Positions 1 to 8,295 of a stretch of DNA of 55,087 nt are shown here, in pieces (within the stretch, counting starts at the first letter, position 1; each line of letters starts with the position of its first letter). The position numbers and the translations under genes were made by a program. The notes under the pieces are model-generated. The model saw only the letters and a list, made by a program, of their open reading frames with translations. It was not told the origin of the DNA and ran no database searches. This DNA is from a bacterium. Its GTDB lineage: Bacteria; Myxococcota_A; UBA9160; UBA4427. The DNA is taken from NCBI GenBank assembly GCA_024742285.1, contig JANSYR010000025.1, positions 1 through 55,087 on the forward strand, given 5' to 3'.

Positions 1-216
1 CTGAAGGATCGGTCGGAGAACCGGAAGAGAGGGACGCCGGCGCAGGCGCTTGGGATCACGGAGCGGGCGCTCGACCTTGGGGACGTGCTGTGTGAGCGAC
101 AGTTCGCGGGGCGGATCCCGTCGATACGAGGGTGGCTAGCGAAGTGCTACTTCGGCCGGATCCGGACGCGGGCGATCGAGAACAACGTCCAGCATCGGGC
201 GAGGTTCGCGATCTAG
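1..216 (+). CDS. Transposase-like protein, C-terminal fragment (5' end outside window)
   Basis: An open frame runs from the first base to a TAG at 214-216, giving 71 residues. It contains a TPAQALGIT segment and a basic end with RIRTRAIENN. I recall similar TPA-x-ALG plus basic-tail endings in transposase-like proteins from Deltaproteobacteria, but I cannot name the family. No DDE catalytic residue can be assigned in this short piece. The best support comes from position: it is followed by a candidate terminal inverted repeat and pairs with the N-terminal transposase fragment at 54923-55087. It could also be an unrelated short hypothetical gene end. Confidence 0.4.
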   Translation: MKDRSENRKRGTPAQALGITERALDLGDVLCERQFAGRIPSIRGWLAKCYFGRIRTRAIENNVQHRARFAI

Positions 217-291
217 GGAAATCGGCTGGCAGACGTCGTCTTCCGGGCGGTTGCGGTTGGAAGAGGCGCAATTCCAGTTCCACGTCTCGTC
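1..291 (+). mobile_element. Right (3') end of an insertion sequence
   Basis: This stretch holds the last 71 codons of a transposase-like gene and then about 75 bases leading to a candidate terminal inverted repeat. The repeat, read on the minus strand from 291, begins GACGAGACGTGGAA. It matches 18 of 27 positions with the sequence that begins GATGAGACGTGGAC at 54880, which lies just upstream of the transposase start at the other end of the window. The pairing of a 3' gene end plus right repeat here with a left repeat plus 5' gene end there is what two copies of one IS family in the same orientation would give. The outer boundary could be a few bases beyond 291. The IS family is not identified. 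Confidence 0.5.
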
Positions 292-377
292 GACTGAGGC
301 AGGTCGGGTCCCGAGCCTCCTCCGGGCGTTACAATGGCCTTCCTCGCGGTGAATCCACGCCGCGCCCGGGAGGTCCC

Positions 378-1370
378 ATGAGCCAGACGACGATCGCGAC
401 CGCGAGCGGCGAGACGACGACCGACCAGCTCGGTCGAACGCTGATGCACGAACACCTCGTGATCGGCTATCCCGGCTGGGAATCGCACACGAAGGTGAAG
501 AGCCCGTCGCCCGAAGACGAGCTCGCGATCTGTGTCGACAAGATCCAGCAGATCCAGGACCTCGGATATTCGTCGATGCTCGACCCGTGTCCGTCGGATC
601 TCGGTCGCGACGTGGAGCTCGCCGCGAAGGTGGCCCAGCAGACGGGCTTCCAGATCGTCCTCGCGACCGGCCTCTACAAGCAGGAAGAGGGCGGCGTTCC
701 GTACTGGCATTTCCGTTCGAACTTCGGCGACGTGACCGAGGTGATGGCCGAGCAGTTCGTCCACGAGCTGACCGAAGGCATCGGCGAGACCGGGATCAAG
801 GCCGGCATCATCAAGGTCGCGAGCGGCCCGGGGAAGATCACGGACTACGAGAAGCAGGTCCTGGTCGCTGCCGCGAAGGCGTCGGTCGAGACCGGCGCGC
901 CGATCAACACGCATACCGATCAGGGCACCGTCGGCGACGAGCAGCAACGGATCCTGACGGAGAACGGCGTCCCCGCCCACCGCATCATCATCGGGCACTC
1001 GTGCGGGACCGACGATCACGACTACCACATGAAAATCGCCCGGGGCGGTTCCTATCTCGGCTTCGACCGCTTCGGGCTCGACATCGTCTTCCCCGACGCG
1101 AAGCGGGTCGCTTCGCTGGCCGCGATGATCGACGCGGGCGCAGGGGATCGCTGCGTCGTGTCCCACGACTCGGTCTGGTGTTGGAAGGGACAGCCCTTCC
1201 CGCCGGGCATGCTCGAGAGCGTCCCGGACGCCTTCGACCCGACCCATTTCGACCGCAAGATCGTCCCCCAGCTGAGGGAACGCGGGGTCACCGACGAGCA
1301 GATCGATCGCCTCGTCGTCGAGAATCCGCGCCGCTTCTTCGAGGGGGGAAAGCTGGACTCCCTCGCCTGA
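378..1370 (+). CDS. Phosphotriesterase family metal-dependent hydrolase
   Basis: This 330-residue protein belongs to the amidohydrolase-fold phosphotriesterase family of binuclear zinc hydrolases, which act on organophosphate triesters, lactones or related esters. The expected metal ligands are all visible in order: H24-x-H26 near the N terminus (MHEH), the lysine that is carboxylated in this family (K146 in IIKV), H179 (NTHTD), H207 (GHSCG) and D264 (SHDS). Length matches the family. The ATG at 378 was chosen over upstream in-frame codons because GGGAGG sits six bases ahead of it and homology starts there. There is no signal peptide, so it should be cytoplasmic. The alcohol dehydrogenase gene 165 bases downstream on the same strand may be co-transcribed. 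The substrate is unknown; lactone or ester hydrolysis in catabolism is more likely than true phosphotriester hydrolysis. Confidence 0.88.
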   Translation: MSQTTIATASGETTTDQLGRTLMHEHLVIGYPGWESHTKVKSPSPEDELAICVDKIQQIQDLGYSSMLDPCPSDLGRDVELAAKVAQQTGFQIVLATGLYKQEEGGVPYWHFRSNFGDVTEVMAEQFVHELTEGIGETGIKAGIIKVASGPGKITDYEKQVLVAAAKASVETGAPINTHTDQGTVGDEQQRILTENGVPAHRIIIGHSCGTDDHDYHMKIARGGSYLGFDRFGLDIVFPDAKRVASLAAMIDAGAGDRCVVSHDSVWCWKGQPFPPGMLESVPDAFDPTHFDRKIVPQLRERGVTDEQIDRLVVENPRRFFEGGKLDSLA

Positions 1371-1534
1371 GCCCCCTCGCGCGGGCGCCGGCGTCGCCCG
1401 CACGCAGCGCTATCGTACGCGTCGCATTCCCCACCCGTCCCGGGGAATCACCCGGTCCGTCCGTGTGCGTGACGCGTGACCGGAAGACGACACCGTCAGC
1501 CAACACCGGAACACAGCAACGAAAAGGAGCCGCC

Positions 1535-2608
1535 ATGAAGGCTGCCATCATGATGGAGAACAACGCGGACCTCGTGATCCGCGACGACGTCACGCTCGGT
1601 GACGTCGGACCCAAGGACGTTCGCGTGAAGATCGGTTCGAGCGGCGTCTGCCACTCGGACCTGTCCGCGGTCAACGGCACGATCCCGATGCCGCCGCCGT
1701 CGGTCCTCGGTCACGAGGGCGCCGGCGTCGTCGAGGAAGTCGGTGAGGGCGTGACCAGCCTCGCGGTCGGCGACCACGTGATCCTGTCGTTCGTTCCGGC
1801 CTGCTCCCACTGCAACCCCTGCCTGCGCCAGCAGTCCTACCTCTGCCAGCAGGCGGGACCGCAGGCGATGAGCCAGAACTTCCGCATGGACGGGAATCCG
1901 ATCGGCGGCATGACCGGCCTCGGAACCTTCGCGGAAGAGTTGATCATCGGAGAGGCCGCCTGCGTCAAGATCGACAACGACGTCCCGCTGGACGTCGCGG
2001 CCCTGATCGGCTGCGGCGTCACGACCGGCGTCGGCGCCTCGATCAACACGGCGCAGATCACGCCGGGCTCGTCGGTCGTCGTCTTCGGTTGCGGCGGTGT
2101 GGGCATCTCCGCCATCCAGGGCGCGCGGATCGCCGGCGCCGCGGAGATCCTGGCCGTCGACATGATGGAAGGGAAGCTCGAGCAGGCGAAGCATTTCGGC
2201 GCGACCTCGGTCACGACGCCGGACGGCTTCGACGACGCCAAGATGAAGCTCACGGGCGGCGAGGGCTTCGACTTCGCCCTCGAGTGCATCGGCAACCCGA
2301 ACACGATCCGCGCGACCTACGACGCGGCCCGCAATGGCGGTACGGCGGTCATCGTCGGCGTCGGTCGCATGGAGCAGATGGTGCAGTTCTCGGCCTTCGA
2401 GCTCTTCTACGCGAACAAGACGCTCAAGGGCTCGATGTACGGCTCGGCCAACGTCCGGACCTTCATGCCAGAGCTGCTCTCGCTCTGGACGAACGGCAAG
2501 CTCGATCTCGAGAGCATGATCTCCCGACGCATCAAGCTCGACGAGGTGAACGACGCCTTCCGCGCGATGGAAGCGGGAGAGGTGATCCGGAGCGTCATCG
2601 ACTTTTGA
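1535..2608 (+). CDS. Zinc-dependent alcohol dehydrogenase, class III-like
   Basis: This is a 357-residue medium-chain dehydrogenase/reductase that oxidises an alcohol to an aldehyde or ketone with NAD(P). Catalytic zinc ligands are visible as C39 (GVCHSD), H60-E61 (GHEGAG) and C160 (IGCGVTTG). The structural zinc lobe is complete, with C90, C93, C96 and C104. The Rossmann motif is FGCGGVG. The ATG has a clear AAAGGAG ribosome site. The GCGVTTG and GVCHSDLS signatures resemble the benzyl/aryl alcohol and thiol-adduct dehydrogenase branch, but the substrate cannot be fixed. A paralogue with the same organisation lies at 17871-18956. Its position after the phosphotriesterase-like gene suggests hydrolysis followed by alcohol oxidation, which is inference. 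Confidence 0.93.
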   Translation: MKAAIMMENNADLVIRDDVTLGDVGPKDVRVKIGSSGVCHSDLSAVNGTIPMPPPSVLGHEGAGVVEEVGEGVTSLAVGDHVILSFVPACSHCNPCLRQQSYLCQQAGPQAMSQNFRMDGNPIGGMTGLGTFAEELIIGEAACVKIDNDVPLDVAALIGCGVTTGVGASINTAQITPGSSVVVFGCGGVGISAIQGARIAGAAEILAVDMMEGKLEQAKHFGATSVTTPDGFDDAKMKLTGGEGFDFALECIGNPNTIRATYDAARNGGTAVIVGVGRMEQMVQFSAFELFYANKTLKGSMYGSANVRTFMPELLSLWTNGKLDLESMISRRIKLDEVNDAFRAMEAGEVIRSVIDF

Positions 2609-2743
2609 CCGTTTGGGAGTGACGTCGTCGGGCAGCCTGGGGCTGCCGGTCGACTCGCTGCTCACCGTTCGTTCTTGAAGGCCCCGCTCGCCAGCTGGTG
2701 AGTGGGGTCTCCTTCGTTCAGGGCCCGGCGTCGCGGTCGCGAA

Positions 2744-3703
2744 TCAGTTCAGGGCTTCGCGTTGTCTCGGGGAGAGGAGGGGAGTGGGGTCCTGTTTTTT
2801 CCAGGCGGCGTGGTTGAGGCGGAGGCGTTCGGCGGGGGTGGCTTCGAGGGCGGCGAGGGCCGGGAAGCGCTTCAGGTGGAAGAGCTGGTCGCGGTCGCTC
2901 GCGTCGCGGGCGATGCCGGGTGCCCGCCGGGCGGTTCCGGGGTAGATCGCCTTCGCGATCGCGAGCTGCGCGTCGTCGTGGGCGAAGACGCCGTCGGCGC
3001 AGCCGTTCCGGAAGGCCTTTCGGAGGAGCTGCGCGTAGCTCACGCGGGTCGGGTCGAAGCGGACCTCGACGACTTCGCGGCCGCCGAGATGGCCGGCGCG
3101 ACTCGAGAGCAGGCCGTCGATCCCGCCGAGGCAGGCTTCGCCGACCCAATAGCAGGCCATCGAGAGGGTGGCGCGCTCGATGCGCGCGGGGGCGAGCTCG
3201 TCGCGCAAGGAAGCGACGTAGCGGGGAACGGCCCGCCCAGACGCTTCGAGCGCGTCGATCATGCGTGTCGCCACGGCTTCGTCGGTCCAGACGCGATCGC
3301 GGCGGGGAAGGAGGTCGTTTCCCCGAGCGTCGACGAAGCGCACGACCGGGTTGTTCCAGGCGGGCTCCCCGAAGCGGCGGAGCACCTCGCGATCGTGTCC
3401 GCCCACGTTGTTCAGGATCGCGAGCGGAACGAACTCGTCTTCGATCGCCTCGACGAGGCGCGGGTGCGAGAGCACTTCGCCGCCGAAGTTCACGCAGGTC
3501 GCACAGCCCGGGACCTCCTGGAAGAGGAGGAAGACAGGCTTGCCGGAGTCGGCGCTCGATCGGGCGGCTTCGTCGTAGTTTCGGAGCCAGGCGACCTCTC
3601 CGAGCTCTGCCGGCGTTGCGGACCGCTCGGCGTCGACGCGGGTCGCGACGAAGAGCAGTCCGGCGATCACGAGCGCGAATCCGATTCCGATGCGATCGAG
3701 CAA
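2744..3703 (-). CDS. Exported thioredoxin-fold protein (VPGC motif) fused to a shortened MsrA-like domain
   Basis: This 319-residue protein starts with a hydrophobic signal or anchor segment (about residues 5-22, possible cleavage after VDA), so it should act outside the cytoplasm. Residues about 35-155 form a thioredoxin-like domain with the redox motif V64-P-G-C-A-T-C70. The first Cys codon is TGT; in the related VPGUxT proteins, as I recall them, this position is selenocysteine. Residues about 178-235 resemble the start of peptide-methionine sulfoxide reductase A: ATLSMACYW (MsrA has GCFW), a GHLGG segment and EVVEVRFDP. The middle MsrA segment that carries further substrate residues is missing. 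The start is TTG at 3703, chosen because GGAGG lies seven bases upstream. A role in repair of oxidised exported proteins is plausible. Confidence 0.72.
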   Translation of the reverse strand: MLDRIGIGFALVIAGLLFVATRVDAERSATPAELGEVAWLRNYDEAARSSADSGKPVFLLFQEVPGCATCVNFGGEVLSHPRLVEAIEDEFVPLAILNNVGGHDREVLRRFGEPAWNNPVVRFVDARGNDLLPRRDRVWTDEAVATRMIDALEASGRAVPRYVASLRDELAPARIERATLSMACYWVGEACLGGIDGLLSSRAGHLGGREVVEVRFDPTRVSYAQLLRKAFRNGCADGVFAHDDAQLAIAKAIYPGTARRAPGIARDASDRDQLFHLKRFPALAALEATPAERLRLNHAAWKKQDPTPLLSPRQREALN

Positions 3704-3907
3704 AGCGTGTCCTCCAGGGCGGCAGGCAGGTCACCCCCTACTACGCCATCACCCCGAATCGGTTTCGCTCTCTTCGAAAGAGGAGTTGTACGAAGAACGA
3801 AGGGCCCGCAGCGCCCCACCCCTGGCACAACGAAGCGCGGCACCACACCGCGTCCAGGTTTTCACCCGACCCGCAGCGCTCCCCATCCGGCGCTCCGCCT
3901 CCCCGAC

Positions 3908-6166
3908 TCAGCCCCGCCCAGGCGGTAGAAAGTCGATGAAGATCGGGGAGCTCCACGCCTGCGGCTCGTGCTCGCCAAGGCACAGGTCCTCGGCGCCGCC
4001 GTCGCACAGATCCACGCTCGTGCATCGGCCCTCGGCGTCGCGCTCGCAGCGGAGATTGTCGCCGTTGACGGCCGGGGCGGGCGCCTCGTGGGCGCGGACG
4101 TAGTAGACCGTATCGCGGCCGAAACGGGCGTACTCGGGATCGGTGAAGGTGACCGCGCAGCCCGCCGGGTCGCCGTCGCACGCGAAGCTCCGCCAGGGGT
4201 CCTCGATCAGCGCGTCCACCGGCTCGTCGGGCGCGTTCTGCGGGCGGATCCGGATCACGTCGATCCGGGTGATCGGACGTCGCTCGGCGCCCGGGTTGTA
4301 GCACTCGCCCCGGCAGACGTTCTCGAGACGATCGGCGCCCAGGGCGTTCGCTGCGTAGTCGGGGCAGCCCGGGACCTGCTCGAAGGACCCGACCGCGCGC
4401 GCCTGGAAGATCGGGCTCTCGTTCATCGAGGTCTCGCCGCCCATCGGGACCGGCCGGCCGCGCGAGTTGGGCGCGTTCAGCAGATCGAACCAGAGCAGCA
4501 TGCGCGGACCGCTCGTGCCGTAGACCTCGCGGCGCTGGAACGCCTCCCAGATCGCATCGCGGTCGCGTCCCTTCGCGTGAGTCGCGACGAGGCCGCCGGT
4601 CTGGAAGAAGGAGGCCTGGCGCTCCATCTCCATGAGCGCGAAACCGACGAGGTCCGTGTTCTCGCGGTCGAACTCGCGGGGCTCGGAGGAGGGCGCTTCT
4701 GCCGGCGGCGCGAGGACCGAGGCCATGACGCCCTCCGCGTTGGCGAGGGCGTTGCGCGATTCGGTGAAGCCGACACGAAGGGACTCCTTGTAGCCCGTGC
4801 CGGGACGAGCGAAGTGATTGTCGCTCGAGGCCATGAATCCGAAGCGGAAGCGCCGCGGGTCGTTCGGGTCGTCGTCGAAGTTGCCGAGGGCCGTGATGTA
4901 CTGGGCCGAGCCCTTGTTGCGGTAGTTGAAGGCCGGCTGCGCACAGTCGGGGCACTGCCCGGCGTCGAGCCACTCTTCCGGCTCGGCGCCCTGGATCGCG
5001 AGGTGGCCCTGCGGGCCGGCCTCGGCGGACCACGCGCGTGCCTTCGCGGCGCGCTCGGCGCACGCGTCGGCGGCGCTGCCTTCGGCGAGGCAGCGCTCCT
5101 CGATGATCTCGCCGGCCCGCCAGCACGTCGGCGTGTAGCCGTTTCGCGGCTCCGGGCAGATCGCCGTACCGTCCTCGGCGAAGAGCATGTCGTCGAAGTC
5201 GCTCCACTCCTCGCTGTTGCCGTGGCCCGAGTAGACCTCGATCAGAATCTGGCGGTCCTCGTCGTGCATCGGCCCTTCGAGCTGCTTCGCCCAGTCCGAG
5301 CCCGGCGGCGTATAGAAGCCCCAGGTCGTCCCGTGCGGGATCACCATCGAGTCGAAGCCCCAGTCGTCCAGCTTCTCGAAGAGCAGGTCCGGTGTCTCGA
5401 CCATCTCGACGCAGTCTTCGGGCAGGCGGCGGACGGGCACGCCGAGGGGGCAGACCTCGAGCGGGTCGCGCTCCATGAAGAAGCTCGCGAGATCGTGGAG
5501 GCGTTCATCGCCCATGCCGTGGAGGAAGGCCCCGGCGACCGCGCCGCCGAAGGGGTTCGCGTCCGTCATCATGGCGCGTGTGCCGACCGAACCGATCGGC
5601 CGGGTGGGGATCTCGTCGTCGGCGAGTCCGCGGACCACGACGTTCTTGTGGCCGTAGTGGGTCTCGGGGGTCTGACCGACCTGGGTCCACTCCCAGCCGA
5701 GGAAGGCGACGGTGTCCGGGTTGGCGGGATCGCCGGCGACGTCGTTGCAGGCGCGGATCGTGTCGATCGTCTCCCCCCAGTGGGTCGGCGAGATGCTCTC
5801 GGCGTGGTCGTTGATCGACCAGAAGTCGAGGGCCGAGCAGAAGCGCGCGAAGTCACAGGCGTCCGCCGGCGGGTGGGCCCCTTCACCGCCCTGGAGCGGC
5901 AGGCTCATCATGAACGCGTCGAAGGAGAAGGTCGTGTGGACGTGGAGATCGCCGAAGAGGATCTGTTTCGGGCGAGAGACGAGCATCTCGTCGGCGGCGG
6001 ACACGACGGCGGCAGTGGTCGCCGCGACGGCGTCGGCGGGGCGAGCCTGATCCGTCACCTGACCGGGGACTTCGTGCTCGCCCAGGCCGCCTTCGCCGAC
6101 GTAGTCGAACCAGAAGAAGAGCACTGCGAGCAGGGCGACGACGACGAGGACGAGAATGCGCGACAT
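3908..6166 (-). CDS. DUF3604 family protein, PHP-like, membrane-anchored or exported
   Basis: This is a 752-residue protein with an N-terminal hydrophobic segment (residues about 4-20) followed by a DUF3604 body. The family is related to PHP-type metal-dependent phosphoesterases. The body opens with FGDLHVHTTFSFDA, whose H-x-H pattern is the first PHP metal site, and later shows SINDHAE and ASSDNHF, further His/Asp motifs typical of the fold. The sequence is rich in acidic residues and contains many cysteines in the last third, as expected for an extracytoplasmic protein. The ATG at 6166 has GGAGG nine bases upstream. The family's true reaction is not established. Members are common in marine and environmental bacteria next to oxidative catabolic genes. 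Confidence 0.85.
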   Translation of the reverse strand: MSRILVLVVVALLAVLFFWFDYVGEGGLGEHEVPGQVTDQARPADAVAATTAAVVSAADEMLVSRPKQILFGDLHVHTTFSFDAFMMSLPLQGGEGAHPPADACDFARFCSALDFWSINDHAESISPTHWGETIDTIRACNDVAGDPANPDTVAFLGWEWTQVGQTPETHYGHKNVVVRGLADDEIPTRPIGSVGTRAMMTDANPFGGAVAGAFLHGMGDERLHDLASFFMERDPLEVCPLGVPVRRLPEDCVEMVETPDLLFEKLDDWGFDSMVIPHGTTWGFYTPPGSDWAKQLEGPMHDEDRQILIEVYSGHGNSEEWSDFDDMLFAEDGTAICPEPRNGYTPTCWRAGEIIEERCLAEGSAADACAERAAKARAWSAEAGPQGHLAIQGAEPEEWLDAGQCPDCAQPAFNYRNKGSAQYITALGNFDDDPNDPRRFRFGFMASSDNHFARPGTGYKESLRVGFTESRNALANAEGVMASVLAPPAEAPSSEPREFDRENTDLVGFALMEMERQASFFQTGGLVATHAKGRDRDAIWEAFQRREVYGTSGPRMLLWFDLLNAPNSRGRPVPMGGETSMNESPIFQARAVGSFEQVPGCPDYAANALGADRLENVCRGECYNPGAERRPITRIDVIRIRPQNAPDEPVDALIEDPWRSFACDGDPAGCAVTFTDPEYARFGRDTVYYVRAHEAPAPAVNGDNLRCERDAEGRCTSVDLCDGGAEDLCLGEHEPQAWSSPIFIDFLPPGRG

Positions 6167-6535
6167 GGAAACCCTCCAGCCCGGGCTTCGCCGCGGGCGA
6201 AGGGCGACGGTATCATACGGCCGTCTCCGATCCGGACACGCGCGCGCGAAGTGTTCGCCTCTGCTTCGAGCGTGCACGTGCTCGCGATCGGATCGCAGCT
6301 GGCCCACCGTGGGATGGGGACGGAGACCGGGAACACGGCCGTGCGCTCCGCGCTCGGCTCGGCCGTACTCGAGGAACCCAACGCGAGACGACGGGCACCC
6401 CTCCTCGTGGACCCGTGCGGTGCCATGAGACGCCAGATCGTGTTGCCCGCGAGCAAGGGCCGATTCGCGATCGGGTCTGCCTGCGAGGCCGGCAGTGGTC
6501 TCACGACACCCAGCCAACCCAAGGGGGTTCTTCGC
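6167..6535. other. Divergent intergenic region between DUF3604 and PEP-CTERM genes
   Basis: This 369-base stretch separates two divergently transcribed genes and should contain both promoters. I see no convincing gene and no RNA fold. Short frames that cross it are out-of-frame extensions of neighbours. The only clear signals are the ribosome sites at its edges: GGAGG on the minus strand for the DUF3604 gene and AAGGGGG on the plus strand for the PEP-CTERM gene. Confidence 0.5.
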
Positions 6536-7276
6536 ATGCTCGGCCCGGATCGAGTTCTTCGCTCTCTGATCGCTCTTCTCCTCCTTGCTGGGGCTGCCTC
6601 GGCCCAGGAGGTGCTGGTCGACCAGCCCCTCACGAGCGATCCCGGCGCACGGGGAGGTCTGGTGAGCGTCTCTGCAACCGGTGGCGCCTCCGGGCAGCAG
6701 ATCGCTGCGGGATTCTCCGTACCCGACGGATCGCAAGCGGTCGCGATCGAGTGGTGGGGCGCGCACGATTCGCCGGCCACCGATCCCACCGCCGTCACGC
6801 TCGAACTTCGGCTCTTCGCGGACGATCTCGGTCTTCCCGAGACTGCGGCGACGGAGGTGGTTTCCCTGGACTTCGAGGCGACGCCCACGGGCTTCGCAAC
6901 GGGGAACGGAGACGCGATCTACGCCTACTCGGCCGCGATCGACCCGCCGCTTCTCCTCTTCGGGGGGGATCAGTGGTTGTCGATCGTGCAGGTGTCCCCG
7001 ACACCCGGTGATTGGCTCTGGGTCTCCGCGGACGAACTTCCGGTCTTGATCGCGGACCGCTTCGGCACCGACGCCGATCCGTGGACCCCGGGGCTCTCGT
7101 TCCGTGGCAACCGCGCGATCCGCGTCCTGCCGGAACCGGCGACGGCGGCTCTCCTCGCAGTCGGATCGCTGGCTCTGCTGGCGGCGGGCGCTCGGCGGGC
7201 GGGTCACCCGGCCACGAGCTCTCGGTACTCGTCTCGAAGCAGCCGACGGAGCCGGACTAGCGCGTCCGGTCGGTGA
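6536..7276 (+). CDS. PEP-CTERM sorting-domain exported protein
   Basis: This 246-residue protein has a Sec signal peptide (MLGPDR..., hydrophobic core 8-18, likely cleavage after A-S-A at about 23) and a C-terminal PEP-CTERM signal: P199-E-P201, a hydrophobic helix about 202-219 and R220-R221. Proteins of this kind are exported, processed by an exosortase and delivered to the envelope or extracellular matrix. The middle is a beta-rich domain with no cysteine and no recognisable catalytic motif. Unusually, about 25 Ser/Arg-rich residues follow the RR pair, and the frame ends inside the 3' end of the convergent GST gene (20-base overlap). Typical members stop right after the basic cluster, so a loss of the original stop codon is possible. 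No exosortase gene is in the window. Confidence 0.78.
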   Translation: MLGPDRVLRSLIALLLLAGAASAQEVLVDQPLTSDPGARGGLVSVSATGGASGQQIAAGFSVPDGSQAVAIEWWGAHDSPATDPTAVTLELRLFADDLGLPETAATEVVSLDFEATPTGFATGNGDAIYAYSAAIDPPLLLFGGDQWLSIVQVSPTPGDWLWVSADELPVLIADRFGTDADPWTPGLSFRGNRAIRVLPEPATAALLAVGSLALLAAGARRAGHPATSSRYSSRSSRRSRTSASGR

Positions 7277-8102
7277 GCGTCGTTCCCGTGAGCTTCCGGT
7301 AGAAGCCGTAGATCGGGAGCGCGAGTCGCAGGGGCAAGGGATCTCGCGTCTCTTCGGCGAAGGCCGGGCGCGCCGCGAGACGCGCGAACCACTCGGCGAG
7401 CCGGGGGTGACGCCCGAGCGGATAGCCCGACTTCGAGACGCGCAGGACCGTGATGAACCAGGAGAGATCGATCACCGAGGGCGACTCGCCGCCGAGAAAT
7501 CGCCCGGTCGCGAGGCGGGCGTCCAGGTCGTCGAAGACCTCGCGGTGGCGATCGACGGAGGCCTGGGCAACCTCGTCGGGGATCCCCTGGCGCGCGTAGT
7601 CCCGCCACCACGCGACCTCCTTCGCGCGTTTCGGATCCTGTCGGCCTTCCCGCTCCCAGCGCTCGAGCGTCTTCTCGGGCTTCCTGGCGAGGACGTGGGG
7701 CATGAGGAATCCCATCGTGAGGTTCCGCAGATCCATGTGCATGGCGTCCTCCCGCGCGAGCTCCGCGTTCACGTCCGCGAGGGCGGCCGGGTCCTTCGGG
7801 AAGAAGGGCGGGGCGCTCGACGGCAGCGCGTCGAGGTGGGCGAGAATGTCGTTGCTCTCGACGTGGACCTCGCCGTCGTGCACGAGGACGGGGACGACGC
7901 CGCGCGCATTGATCCCGAGGAACCACGCGCTCACGTGTTCGTTGCGCGGCAGGTCGATCGGGTGGGACGTCCACTCGAGGCCCTTCTCCCGGAGCAGGAT
8001 CCGGACCTTCTGGGAGCAGGTCGAGCTCTGGAAGTGGAGGAGGTGGAGTCCCTGCCAGGACTTCACCTCCTCGGTCGTGATCTGCTCGGGAGGGACGCGC
8101 AT
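7257..8102 (-). CDS. Glutathione S-transferase family protein
   Basis: This is a 281-residue GST-fold protein. The N-terminal thioredoxin-like half carries SSTCSQKVRILLREKG (the active-site Ser/Cys region) and the cis-proline segment GVVPVLVHDG, followed by ESNDIL, which binds the glutathione gamma-glutamyl end in the family. The C-terminal half is helical, with the typical GESPSVIDLSW motif. It is longer than usual GSTs (about 200-220), with extra residues between the domains. The ATG at 8102 is chosen because CCGGAG lies upstream at good spacing; an in-frame ATG at 8150 lies inside the operator region and is less likely. Expected role: glutathione conjugation, ether cleavage or isomerisation of an electrophilic metabolite in the cytoplasm. 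Confidence 0.85.
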   Translation of the reverse strand: MRVPPEQITTEEVKSWQGLHLLHFQSSTCSQKVRILLREKGLEWTSHPIDLPRNEHVSAWFLGINARGVVPVLVHDGEVHVESNDILAHLDALPSSAPPFFPKDPAALADVNAELAREDAMHMDLRNLTMGFLMPHVLARKPEKTLERWEREGRQDPKRAKEVAWWRDYARQGIPDEVAQASVDRHREVFDDLDARLATGRFLGGESPSVIDLSWFITVLRVSKSGYPLGRHPRLAEWFARLAARPAFAEETRDPLPLRLALPIYGFYRKLTGTTLTDRTR

Positions 8103-8140
8103 GATCGGACTCCGGGGCCGAGCGAGCGGGGCGAAGCCGC

Positions 8141-8160
8141 TCCTGTTCAATCGAACAGGA
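8141..8160. promoter_or_regulatory. Perfect inverted repeat, candidate operator of the GST gene
   Basis: TCCTGTTC-AATC-GAACAGGA is a perfect palindrome with 8-base arms and a 4-base centre. It lies at the expected transcription start of the GST gene, just downstream of a candidate -10 box. This position fits a repressor site. The matching regulator is not obvious, since no regulator gene is adjacent. Confidence 0.5.
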
Positions 8161-8163
8161 GAG

Positions 8164-8191
8164 ATTATGCGGTCGTATAAGCGAGGCGCAA
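8164..8191 (-). promoter_or_regulatory. Candidate sigma70 promoter for the GST gene
   Basis: Read on the minus strand, TTGCGC (8191-8186) is followed after 16 bases by CATAAT (8169-8164). The start would fall near 8157, inside the palindrome 8141-8160. Confidence 0.45.
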
Positions 8192-8228
8192 GGACGGTCG
8201 GAGAATCGTCGGAGCTGCGAGTCTCCGC

Positions 8229-8256
8229 TTGATTGGCTGCGCTGCGTGCATAGATG
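8229..8256 (+). promoter_or_regulatory. Candidate promoter for tmRNA
   Basis: TTGATT at 8229-8234 is followed after 16 bases by TAGATG at 8251-8256. A 6-base-arm hairpin (GGCGCA-GTCC-TGCGCC, 8271-8286) lies between this promoter and the mature tmRNA 5' end. It could be part of the processed leader. Confidence 0.35.
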
Positions 8257-8295
8257 TACCTTCACGATTCGGCGCAGTCCTGCGCCGGCCCCGGT

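Noticed and set aside
213-1403. Long minus-strand frame opposite the phosphotriesterase gene
   Set aside because: Low-complexity shadow frame; the plus strand has a complete metal site and ribosome site.
2744-3703. Selenoprotein call for the VPGC thioredoxin
   Set aside because: The key codon is TGT, not TGA, and no SECIS-like hairpin is needed to read the gene.
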